From: Antrodiella citrinella
Taxonomy: Eukaryota; Basidiomycota; Agaricomycetes; Polyporales; Steccherinaceae
Length of the DNA stretch: 43,812 nucleotides
Assembly: GCA_004802725.1 (NCBI GenBank)
Contig: SGPM01000236.1
Span: forward strand, 1-43,812
Reading direction: 5' to 3'
This document shows, piece by piece, positions 1 through 10,199 of this stretch. The first letter of the stretch is position 1. Each line of letters starts with the position of its first letter. The notes beneath the pieces were generated by a model. The model had not been told where the DNA came from. It saw only the letters and a list, made by a program, of their open reading frames with translations, and made no database searches. Both the position numbers and the translations under genes were made by a program.

Positions 1-1546
1 CACAAAAGTAGGATGAGTGGCACGGGAGCTTCAGCGTGGAACAAAGACAGCTGGGGAAGTGGCAGAGATGGATCGGAACGAGGAGCAGCTGCGCTGAGTC
101 AGCGATGCAGCTGTCCGAATCGGGTGCAGCTGTCCGAATGAGGAACATCTGCAACGACGTAAGCAGAATGGTTGGAAGGAATCCACCAAGTATATCTACA
201 GGATTCTCACTTCCCAGGCAACACGCACTTCGCCATTACGTGCGGATGATCTCTCAATTCGGAGCTCCAAATGGCCTTTGCTCGTCAATCACGGAGTCGA
301 GACACATAACAGCTGTCAAGAAACCCTGGAGAAGATCCAGTCGTTTCAAAGCATTAGGACAAATGCTTCTGATCAACCAGAGGCTCGATAAGTTGGCTGC
401 CGCTCGCGTTGACTTTCAATCTCGAGGCATGCTAGAAGGATCATGTCTTTTGGAAGCTTCTATTTGGGCAGTGTCAAATCCAACTGAATTGCCGGGTGAG
501 TATTCAGCGCGTTTGTATTGCTCCATATCAAAGCTGAATTCGATTTCTACACAGAGCTACCCTCACAGACTGAGACTCAGGCTGTTGACGACACTGATGG
601 TCTCCTGGCGATTCTATTGGACAAGGAAGATGACCAGGATCCAGCCCCTCAAAGTGCAGAGCTCGCCATACTCAACAGTGTCAATCACGATCTTGACGAG
701 TCGGCTGATGGTCTGGACCCCAGCGAGAAGACCGACCCGGAACGCAGTGCGGATGGTGCGATATCAGGTGAAGCAGTAGATGCATTCGTTGATATGTCAC
801 AGACAGCATGTGAGTACGCCATTCGAGCAACTTTGCTGACTTGATTCTTATTGTTCGTTACAGAGCGTGGCCATGCCCGCACCTTGGAGGCTTTGGGTGT
901 CGAGATAGGAAACCAAAGCTTCCCTCTATTGGTGCACCACTTTCTCCGACGACAGCTAGAACGCCGCTCTCACGCCGAAGACCACCCACCTCCTCCACCA
1001 CATCTTCCTTCTAAAACTCGTGTATACGTTCATTACTCTGCTATGGCCACTTACTTTGCCCCGAGCGATCCATGTGGAGCTGGCGGGATGCATCGGGAGT
1101 ATATTCGAGCAACTCCTTCATGGAGGGGTGGTCCTGCTCGCTATGATTGCGCGTTCCTCAACGTCGGTGATGAGCCCGGTATTTATGGACTTGATGTTGT
1201 TCGCATCAAGCTTCTTTTCTCGTTCAAATACGAACATGTCCTCTATCCTTGTGCTCTCGTGCACTGGTACTCACGTACCTCTCCACAGCAAGATCCCTTA
1301 ACCGGGATGTGGATTGTCGAGCCCGACTTTGATGAAGGCTCCCCAGTTGTGTTGGTCGTTCACATCGATACCATCTTCCGCGCCGCACATCTCATCGGAG
1401 TCTATCCTGGTCAAGACTTTATCTCCGAAGATCTGACGCTACACGACTCCTTAAACTACTTCAGACGGTTCTATATCAACGATTTGATCGACTATCATGC
1501 CTACGAGACCCTGAATCCGCCGGTGGAGGATTCTGACTTGGACTAG
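1..1546 (+). pseudogene. Plavaka (KDZ-type) transposase, 3' part, decayed
   Basis: This is the C-terminal portion of a basidiomycete Plavaka-type transposase of the Kyakuja-Dileera-Zisupton group. The family is recognised from the stretch around 206-440 (FGAPNGLCSSITES, then PWRRSSRF and NQRLDKLAAARVDF) and from the C-terminal end (RGGPARYDC, YPCALVHWYSR, TGMWIVEPDF, RAAHLIGVY, YHAYE) ending at TAG 1544-1546. A first intron at 496-554 (GTGAGT...ACACAG) keeps frame. A second likely intron at 810-863 (GTGAGT...TTACAG) does not: the single T left before the donor plus AG after the acceptor forms an in-frame TAG. The 5' part and the left terminus lie outside the window, so the catalytic core is not visible. 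I infer a non-functional remnant; a non-canonical splice could rescue the frame. No terminal repeat was recognised downstream of 1546. Confidence 0.82.
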
Positions 1547-2052
1547 TAAAGATATACACCATGTCGCAGGCCACTGGATACTTTGTACGCAGCTTTTTGT
1601 TTCCTTACCTTTATGTTGCTGTCTCCTGATGCATTCATGATGCAGGGACTTTGTTATTTCACGCTGCCTCTCGCTCCGCATCTCTTATCATGTTGTACTG
1701 GCAAGGTTGTTGCCGTCTCTAAATAGCCTTAGTATAAACAATGATTCCGCCATTACTGTCCGAGTCAGACACTCAGACGTAGTACTGTGTGGTATGCAGT
1801 CTTGATTCCAACCTTATAGACTGCCTTGGCGTGTTCGCTTTTTCGTGTCATGATTACTTGAATTTACTTGAGACTCTTGATACTTACTTGGAACATATTT
1901 GTTCCTTGTCTCCCTTGCGCTCCATTGGACCCAAGTCGCCTCAATGCTATTCAGTACAAACAAGGCGATAAAAGATACTTCAAGCGAAATCAAGCGCGCC
2001 AAGTATCGACAAGGCGAATTTGGGTTTTACTGATGTGGGGTACTTTTCAGCG
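1547..2052. other. Intergenic stretch between transposon remnant and deaminase fragment
   Basis: About 500 bases with only short overlapping ORFs on both strands and no recognisable protein. It may hold the 3' end of the Plavaka element and debris of the deaminase paralogue whose first exon follows. I see no clear terminal inverted repeat or target duplication. Confidence 0.5.
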
Positions 2053-2358
2053 CTAGCTCGCCAGGATGCCCCTTGACCTGCTGGTCGTCCCGACTGCGAC
2101 TGTGTTATCCTCAGGGTCCAACGTGTTGACGATAAGGGCGACGACTGCATCATAGTCCGCTGGGACACCCCGAGACAAGATCGACGACAAATGGTTCAGG
2201 ATCTTCATTGACTTCCGGTTATTAGCACTCTGGATGGAGCGTTGGTAAGGATTGTCGGTTAATTCGCTGTAATGTTGTGACTGTTTTAGGGAGAGTATAA
2301 CGGAAAGACATGTAATACGGAACGTGAGGCTGTCTTTGGGTATAGGCTCGGGCGACAT
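2053..2358 (-). pseudogene. Orphan first exon of an OTT_1508-like deaminase paralogue
   Basis: The 101-aa reading frame starts at ATG 2358-2356 and stops at 2053. It aligns along its length with the first exon of the complete deaminase gene at 10200-12113. Both begin MSP after a Thr-Thr in the upstream frame, share the blocks RITCLSV/RIACLSV, SLKQSQ/CLKQSQ, ILN, SRGV and DAVVALIVN/DAAVAVVVN, and end in VGTT. The nucleotide sequences are visibly related too. The copy ends in TAG soon after that block, without the GTGAGT donor used by the complete gene, and none of the later exons (including the zinc-binding deaminase core) is found to its left, where the Plavaka remnant lies in the opposite direction. 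I infer a truncated paralogue; expression as a short protein cannot be excluded. Confidence 0.7.
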
Positions 2359-2604
2359 CGTGGTGCGTGTTAGCGCTGCATGTCGGTAGGACGCCTGCCC
2401 GACGGTGACGTCCACCGTACTACTTCGACATCGTGGACGGCGGATAGCGGTGTCCTTGACGATCAATAGTAGTGAATAGCAGTCATGTGAGATCTCTATT
2501 CGAAGTCAGTATGCGAGTAACAAATATGGTTGAAGACATTTGTGATGTTTTTGACTCGGCATCTCGGCATCCGTTGAACGCATCAGTCGGGGGCGCCCGC
2601 TTGA

Positions 2605-2627
2605 GCTCGTTGTTCACAACAACGAGC
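2605..2627. repeat. Perfect 10-bp inverted repeat with 3-nt loop
   Basis: The arms GCTCGTTGTT and AACAACGAGC are perfectly complementary around a CAC spacer. The hairpin lies 67 bases upstream of the MSS4 start codon, so it would be in the promoter or the 5' leader. It could be a dyad protein-binding site or a leader hairpin; the function is unknown. Confidence 0.6.
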
Positions 2628-2694
2628 AGCATTTCATCGTCGTCCCTCTCACTCTCAACGCTGGCGTACGCACACTTGTGTCTGTCCCTCGTTC

Positions 2695-5267
2695 ATGGCA
2701 GCTGTGGCGCCCATCGCCATCCCGCGCTCGACCTCGCCGTTGTCTGTCGACGATAACAATCCTCGTCAATCCGTCACTTCCACCTCTGCGTCCTATCTCA
2801 CCGCTCCCCAGTCGGCGTCGGGCTCAGCATCACGACCATCCTCGACACGCTCGTCATCGACACACACATTGAACGTTTCCGATGGTCTGAACCCCATCCA
2901 CACGCTCGCTTTGGGCGCAGCAAACAAGAGCCAGACCCAGGAGGTCCACATCGTCAAAGTCACCGACGACACTGTCAGGCTCCAGAGAGGTCCTATGCCT
3001 GGCAGTCTTCTTCACAAAGTCGGTCATTCAATAGCGGATGCGATGCTAGAAGGGCGCGCAGAGCAGCGCCGGGAAGACAGCGGTGATTCTAACTTCGGTC
3101 CTCCGCCCCCGTCCCCGCCTGCCAGCACCGAGTTCGACTCAGGGAACGAGCTCTCGAACGCTCAGGCGCACACACAGAAACCACCGCAGTCGCCGAGTAT
3201 CACTTTTGAGGACCCTATGCGGGACCGCCAAGCCTCTTCATCCTCTTCCTCCCGCCAATTCCCCAAGGCATCCTCCCGTACGTCCCCCAATGGTCACCAC
3301 ACGCTCTCCCACAGGTCGTCGGGTGATACAAAATCCTCGCTGAGGACCACGTCCATTTCTACCATCACTCCCCGCCCGACCAGGACCTCCAACCAGTCCG
3401 ACGGTACGGTGATCTCTGACGCTCCCGTCACAGATGAACCGGATGGCTTCCTGCATCCGCCCACTGCTGGCCCCTTCAAAGCTTCTCGTCGCAATACGAC
3501 TGGGTCAGCGGGCGTGGCAGCGGCTCCGCCAATGAGACCAGTACCCAGCCGTCATCTGACCGCGCAGTCGACGCCACGGGTGTTCGAGACGGGGACAGAG
3601 GTCGAGCCGGAGCTTGGGGAGTTCGCGGAGGAGATGCAGCAGCAGGCGGAGCAGATTCGGAGGGAGAGAAGGGCAAAGCAGCAGGCGGAGGCAGAGGCGC
3701 AGAAAGCTCATCAGGACGCAGAGAAGGCGTTGACCAGGACGGCATCACTGGTGCGCGGGTTCTCAGGGCGGGACGAGGTGAAGCCGTTGGTTGGAAACTT
3801 GATTGGAGAGGACCATGTCAACTACGTGCTCATGTACAACATGTTGACTGGCATTCGGATAGCGGTGCGAACTTGAGCTCGGTCGTTTCTCGTAGATGTG
3901 CTGATTTTGAACCAGGTATCACGGTGTCAAGCAAAAATTAGACGACCCCTGACGACAGAAGATTTCTCGGCGTGCAACAAGTACTCATTCGACATGTACG
4001 TGCTTTGTTCATCCCAGTATATCGACCTGCTTACACTCTCCTAGTATCGGTAACGAACTTACGCCTTCCGCCAAGTATGACTTCAAGTTCAAAGACTACG
4101 CTCCCTGGGTCTTCCGTGAACTGCGTGAGGACTACTTCCACCTCGATCCCGCCGACTATCTCCTCTCCTTAACCGCCAAGTACATTCTCTCCGAGCTTGG
4201 CTCGCCGGGCAAATCTGGCTCGTTCTTCTACTTCTCTCGTGACTACCGGTTCATTATCAAGACAATCCACCACAACGAACACAAGTTCCTGCGACGGATC
4301 CTCACGCAATACTACGAACACGTCAAGAGTAACCCGCATACCCTGTTGTCACGCTTTTACGGCCTGCACCGGGTGAAGCTCCCGCACGGACGCAAGATTC
4401 ATTTTGTGATCATGAACAACCTGTTCCCGGCGCACAAGGACGTACACGAGACGTACGACTTGAAGGGCAGTACGGTAGGCAGGGAGTACCCGGAGGACAA
4501 GGCGGCGCAGAACCCACGGGCGGTTTTGAAGGATCTTAACTGGATCAACCGCGGCAAAACGCTCGAGGTCGGTCCGGAGAAGAGGGCGTTGTTGACGGAG
4601 CAGCTTGCCCGTGATTCCGAGCTGCTGAAGAGCCTGCATGTGATGGACTACAGCTTGCTGGTGGGGATTCATAACATGCAGCGGGGAAACCGGGATAACG
4701 TTCGGAGTAACACGCTGAGGGTCTTCTCGGTACGTCGTTGTTCTTCGTGCGCCTTGTGCGTGCTACTTACTGAAATGACGCATAGCCGGAGGTGCCAAAT
4801 CTACGACGCAAGCAAACCGTCAAGGGACCCAAGTCTCCCGAAGCTGTGGCCATGCGTCGTATTATGCGATCGTCCGACTTGGTGCCCATGGGTACGGGAA
4901 CGTTCAAACTTCCCGAGGAGGACACGGGAGAGAGACAACACTTCATTTTCTATCAGGACGAGGGAGGGTTCCGGGCGACGGACGAGGTCAACGAGGATTT
5001 GGATACCATTTACTATCTTGGCGTCATCGACATCTTGACGCCCTATAACACGGTCAAGAAGCTGGAGCACTTCTGGAAGGGGCTGCAATCGGATCGGGTG
5101 AGTGCGGTTCTTTATGACGTTCATTCTTAGCTGACTATTTTTTTTCTTTCTTTCTTTAGCACAAGATCAGTCCGGTACAGCCAACAGAATATGCCGACCG
5201 ATTCTTTGCGTTCATGAAGGCTGTCATGCGCGGTGGCGAAGGCGGTGCACGATTCAAGGCCGACTAA
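2695..5267 (+). CDS. MSS4: Phosphatidylinositol-4-phosphate 5-kinase (Mss4-like)
   Basis: The product makes phosphatidylinositol 4,5-bisphosphate from PI4P at the plasma membrane, controlling actin, endocytosis and phospholipase C signalling. Exons are 2695-3864, 3916-3995, 4045-4729, 4786-5097 and 5160-5267 (784 aa), with frame kept at every junction. Residues 1 to about 370 are a Ser/Pro/Thr-rich low-complexity region ending in a Glu/Gln/Ala-rich, probably coiled-coil stretch near 300-350. The lipid-kinase domain follows: [15 protein letters not shown] (ATP-binding lysine), the DLKGS loop, the catalytic [10 protein letters not shown], the metal-binding [10 protein letters not shown], and the activation-loop region [12 protein letters not shown] before the C-terminal [12 protein letters not shown]. 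Order and spacing match the fungal Mss4 family; the long disordered N-terminus is usual. The start is the first ATG of the open frame. The next gene downstream is on the same strand about 1.2 kb away. Confidence 0.96.
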
Positions 5268-6450
5268 TGCCCCTTCGTCGCTGTCCCCGTCTATTTACTC
5301 TTTGGGCCCCTCTGTCGGATCTATCTCCACACTCGTTCTCCTGGTTCACTTTGTCGTTGCAGGCTGTATCTCATCTCATGTTTGGTATCCCCCTCGTTTT
5401 CGTCTATACCCCTTCACGCACCACCGCATTTCCTTCTCTCTGCGCCTTGTCCCATTTTCATCACCGACATTCCTTATTCTATCGTATCGCTTCGCTATGC
5501 ATCTAGGCTTCCTATGCGGTCACTCACACTCGTTGATCTTCTTTCACAGCACGGACCTCTTTCTCCACCTCTTTTGTTCTCCCTTTCGGCTCATTCCATA
5601 TACTCATCTGAACCAGTTGCTTGCATCACACACAGAATACAATCACTGTAGACTAATCTCACCATCATTGCGGGCGTGTGCCTTTTCCTTCAGCTTCGCG
5701 ACTTCGATAGATGCGAAGACGGGTCCAGGTGTTCGCAACTGAAAGTCCACAAAGTCCACGTTGACCTCATCACTTGTGAAGTCGGTACGTGTAATCCTTA
5801 GACTCGGTTCGCTCGATATCTCACGTTTTGCATATATGCATCAGCCATGAAGCACGCCTATGGGCCGGAGATAATAAGATGGACATCGTCTCTGCGGTGG
5901 TCCCGATGCTTTCTGCGACACTGGGGTCGTCAAGAGAACCTCAGGCCTGGCACGATTATCATCATTCACTCTGTCCCCGTCCATGCTTGGGCAAAAATTT
6001 ACTTAAACCATTCCTCAGTCATGGCCTTACACCTAGGCCGGAGTCGCGTGATTGCCACGAGGAAGCATTCTTGCACGCACGCGTATCTTGAAATCCGATT
6101 TCAACTTCCGCTGTTGTTCATGTCTAACAGAACGCGTTTCCAGATTACTCTGGCCAGCTTCCATGCTCCGAGTTCGCACTCACACTCTCGCTTCCTTTCA
6201 AGTTTCCGACTACAGCTCGGGCACGATATATTGGGACGCTCAGTCTTTCGTATCATGGGTGTGCAGTAACAATCACTCTTCTGAACGTGCATGGAATGGC
6301 CGGTTCTACTTGTGGTTGCCGATTCGGATAGTAGGAACAGGAGGCGGAATCCGGTATAGTATTTAGAGCAGCTGAATAGGGGCATATAAACTCACAATCA
6401 TTTCTGTTTCGACAGGATACGTCTTCTCCTCTCACTACGTACCGTTCACC
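5268..6450. other. Intergenic region, MSS4 to ICMT-like gene
   Basis: About 1.2 kb. The first part (5268-5700) is pyrimidine-rich on the plus strand and probably contains the MSS4 3' UTR. Several open frames of 80-170 codons cross it, but they overlap, lack recognisable domains and reflect the absence of stops in C/T-rich sequence. The right part should hold the promoter of the ICMT-like gene. I see no gene here. Confidence 0.5.
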
Positions 6451-7251
6451 ATGGAGGCTTTGTTGTCAAACCCAGCCGCTAAGATCCCATTCCTCGTGGT
6501 AAATTTGATTCTTGCTCGACGGAGCTCGTTGCCTCCGACTCTCCCTCCGAAGCAAGGAGAAAAGGACGGATACGAAGCAGATGCAAAAACACGAGACGTA
6601 GTGAAGGATTGGGCCTCTTGGTATACACCGACGCGACGCGTAAGTTAGTTGGTCTCATCGTACATTGATTTTGACAGCTTACAACGTACTCCGCAGCGGA
6701 CGATGCACGTCATCACGTTCATAGAAATTCTTATCTTACTCTCCCGGCGGTACCCAACGCTTCTCAGTAACAGTCCTCTCTCCATACTCAAACCTCTCCT
6801 CTCTTCTCGTTACCTCAACCACATCAGGGTCACTCCGACATTTCTGCTAGGCTCTTTGCTTCTCTACGTTGGCACCTTCATTCGAGTCGCGTGCTACCGT
6901 ACAATGGGCCGTCACTTCACCTTCCAACTCGCCATCCTCCCGCAGCACAAGTTGATCACCTCAGGGCCGTATGCCATCGTCCGCCACCCAGGATACACTG
7001 CGAGCGTCCTCGTGAATCTCGGGGTGATCCTCTGCCAAGTCGGGCACGGGAGCTGGATGCGAGAGGTCGTGATGCGGACGCGATGGGGCAAGGGTGTGGG
7101 CGTAGGGTGGGTATGTGCTGTGAGCGCTGTGAGTTACATGTTGGTGGCGAGGATACCGAAGGAGGATACAGTTCTGAGGAGGGAGTTCGGTGCAGAATGG
7201 GAGAAGTGGGCGGAGAGAACTAGGTTCAGACTAATTCCAGGCATCTATTGA
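6451..7251 (+). CDS. ICMT-like isoprenylcysteine carboxyl methyltransferase
   Basis: This is a small integral-membrane methyltransferase of the ICMT/Ste14 family, which methylates the C-terminal prenylated cysteine of CAAX proteins at the ER using S-adenosylmethionine. Exons are 6451-6639 and 6697-7251 (247 aa, close to yeast Ste14 in size); the 57-nt intron falls in phase 0. Hydrophobic segments lie at roughly residues 67-80, 97-118 and 158-195. The family signature is LITSGPYAIVRHPGYTA, followed by the cofactor-associated C-terminal part KEDTVLRREFGAEW and FRLIPGIY. The start codon has a strong context (CACCATGG). Basidiomycetes have several ICMT-like paralogues, so whether this one is the true CAAX enzyme or acts on another substrate cannot be told from sequence. 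Confidence 0.88.
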
Positions 7252-10199
7252 CCAGTACAACTTTCCGCGCGTTCACGTATCGAAATTAGACTGCGTCTCG
7301 GACTTGGTCTCGGATTTGAAGTTGGAGGAATGATCTACAGTTTCAACAGCACTCAAGCTCCATTCTTGTGAAGGTGTGTGAACACTTTGGTGAGGGGTGT
7401 CAGCGCCTCGGGATATTCCGAGAACAGCCGGATGTCCCTCTGAAATTTGCTTCTCTTCCTCCTCCACACAGCCAACTCGAAGCCGCAACGCTCGCCACAT
7501 ACAGAAATGCTCGTCGTTGTCTTATTTTGCGAGTCCGTAGTCCTAGCTGCTACCACTCCCGCCTGTAACCGGGGAGGCTGTTATGTAACCACTTTCCCTT
7601 TCTTAATCACACTCGTACTTCGCATTTCACATTCATCCTCTGACTCCTCCTCTCCTCCCTTTGTCCTTTGTCACAATGACTCGCATTCGGCCATGGCGCG
7701 CAGTGCATGGCCGAGCCTCTCTACTTGTATATATACAGCTGTAGTAGCTACTGCATTGAGCACCTCACTTGTACCTACCCACCAGCACTCTCGCACTCTG
7801 CGCGAACCAGTTCGATCACTACGCCATTCTAAGTATAGTACGATTCGCTCTACGTACGTGTTCTCTAGCTTCCTTGTAAGATACGCTCTACAAGCATAAG
7901 CTGGGTTCAGTGGCTCAGTTATCTGTGTTCTCGAATAGTATCTGAAATACATATTCTATTCATACTACTACTACTTGAGTGATACCTACGTCAGATAGAC
8001 TCGAACCTCTGTTAGTGTATGCGTTTTCTGCTTTCCAAACAACTCTGCGCTACGCGCAGTTACGCCTTGGTTAGCGCCGAATCCGCGGTTCACAACAGAG
8101 GCGTCGTCTTCGGTACTTCGGGAGTGTGCACCTTTCAAGACCTCCCCTCTCTGGTCCCGAGGAAGAAGCTGTACGCTAAGGTCTGGAGGGATCTGAGATG
8201 GGTGGATGAATTTACGGACGCGATTCGTTTCCTGTCCCTAGTCTATCGGTGTCATCTCTGTGCTCCCTTCAAAGTGACACACGAGGGGATGTGGACGCGC
8301 CGTCGTGTTCTTCAGTACATGTCGTGGCGCGTGCAAGGCTCATCCTGCACGTCAAACGCCTCTCGGACAACTTCGAGTTTGCGGTGCGTAATTTTTGGAT
8401 CCTTCGGTGCATTCAGTCGTCTAAGCGTGTCTTGGAACTTACTCATTTTTATTCAAGGTGTCTTCTCGTGGGTCGAAGTCTCCAGTATTATTTATTTAAT
8501 TGCCATCCTCCCTTCTTTCATTTTGACCCCGGCTGTCTTTCTCTCTTACGCAACACGTCTTCAGACTACAACGTACACCGCTCAACGTTCGACGTTGATA
8601 ATGCATCGTTTCAAATCAGACCCAGGTACATCCTCCGAGGTTAGCTCCACGTTGCGTCTTGACAACACCAAACACAGTCTATCGTGGATCGCCGTCGGCT
8701 GTTCGTCTCCCGGAAATACCAAGGCGGTTAGAGTGGTGTGAGTGGCAATTCCTGCGACATCATTCATAACTTAGTGAACAAGAACGTTGACCGAAGTGTC
8801 CAAAACATACCAGATGGACTGTCACAGTCACTGGGCGGAGTCCAAGCACTAAGCGAATCATCGGCCAGGAACAGGATGTCCATCCGGAGTAGCATCCAGC
8901 TTGATAAGCCTTGGTACCATCTCCCGCCGCACCCTGCTCAGAAAGTCTGATGGTGACATAGAAAAGTATCAAGATCCACGCGGAATGCTTCGCGGGAGTA
9001 CCAATTCGGTTTAGGTACGACCTCGAGGAAGGAAGTCCTGCGCCGTCGCAGCGTCGGTGATGGTCAGCTGAACTGCCAGAAAAGACTCAAGAGTGAAGAC
9101 GGAGGCTCTAGGCTGACCGCGGGACGTACTTATCCGATAAGCACCGTCGTTCCATCTCTGACGCCACTCAGACTGAGACTCACTTGATCTTGCTAGGTTC
9201 TGCAGTCTGCTCGACCTCAGTAAGATGCTAAGAGCGAAGGGCGAGCACCATGATCGAAGTCACTGGCCGTCCGCATCTACAGACAAGATCGTACGTGTTC
9301 TGTTATATACGGGTCACTTATGAGCGAATGTGCACCCGCAGAATCGTATGGAACTTCATCGATGTACCGTCTGACGAACTTCCTTTCCAGTCAAGGGTAC
9401 GATCAAAGGTTGATACCTCGCCTTGTGTTAGTATCGGGCAACGGACAGAAACCAAAACGAGGCGAAAAATCAAATGCATAGGTTCGTGGAACGTTCATGA
9501 TCATGATCAGCGGAGGGTCGTATACAGTCATGTCCCTCATAACCCATAGAAAAATGGATCCACCGACCTCGTTCGTTCCCTGCTTATAACCTATGATTCT
9601 CTCATAACCCATACGTTCGAGCCGAAATTTTGACGGAGGCTATGAGAGAGGGCGCTAGCGACCGAAAGCAGTAAAATAGCTGTCCGGCTGCACACCAGCC
9701 GGCATCAATTCAACTTTTTGATGCATTTTCAAAATTCAAACCCATAATGGTGCTTTCATACACCATGGCATGCTTTTGGCGAATACCTCTGGCTCGTTTA
9801 GTGCCAAGAGGTGTTTCAAGACAGGTCGAGTTTAAAGCACCAGATAGTAAGCGCTTCCCTCTCATGATGAGGCTGAGATATCGTGCGGGACAGGTCGACT
9901 AGTACACGTGTTCTTTCAAGCCTCTGGAGACTTGAGCTTGAGTCATAGACTCGCAAGGGTAAGCGAGGAACAGCGGGATGGCAGCTCGTGAAAGACTGAA
10001 AGGTTGCAGTACATAACGGCAATAGTGTTCGAGGTGATCGCTACGCATTTATGATATAGTGCAACGGATGATTCGTGATTATGGAAGAAGCCTGCGGAGA
10101 CATGAGATACAGATCTAGACTAATACAGACTAAGAGCGACGGTTATATGTTATACAGCTCAGAAGAAGAATGTATAGGAGCACGGAAGAGAGGAGCACT
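7252..10199. other. Gene-poor tract, 2.9 kb
   Basis: No gene can be supported. The longest open frame (8019-8741, 240 codons) has no recognisable domain and mixes hydrophobic and low-complexity stretches. An intron-like segment with a GTGCGT donor and ATTCAAG acceptor sits at about 8384-8457, so a decayed or lineage-specific gene around 8000-8740 is possible. A 13-bp direct repeat (CTCATAACCCATA) occurs near 9538 and 9601. Confidence 0.4.

Noticed and set aside
3083..3748. Pro/Ser/Arg-rich alternative frames in MSS4 exon 1
   Set aside because: Shadows of the low-complexity N-terminal region of the kinase.
5233..5742. 169-codon frame after MSS4
   Set aside because: Overlaps the true C-terminal exon and runs through C/T-rich 3' sequence; no domain.
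7990..8070. GGTTCGAGTCT on the minus strand with an upstream TAGCGCAG, possible tRNA
   Set aside because: Acceptor, D and T stems do not pair.
8019..8741. 240-codon plus-strand open frame
   Set aside because: No recognisable domain, overlapping intron-like signals, and composition not protein-like; described as a gene-poor tract instead.
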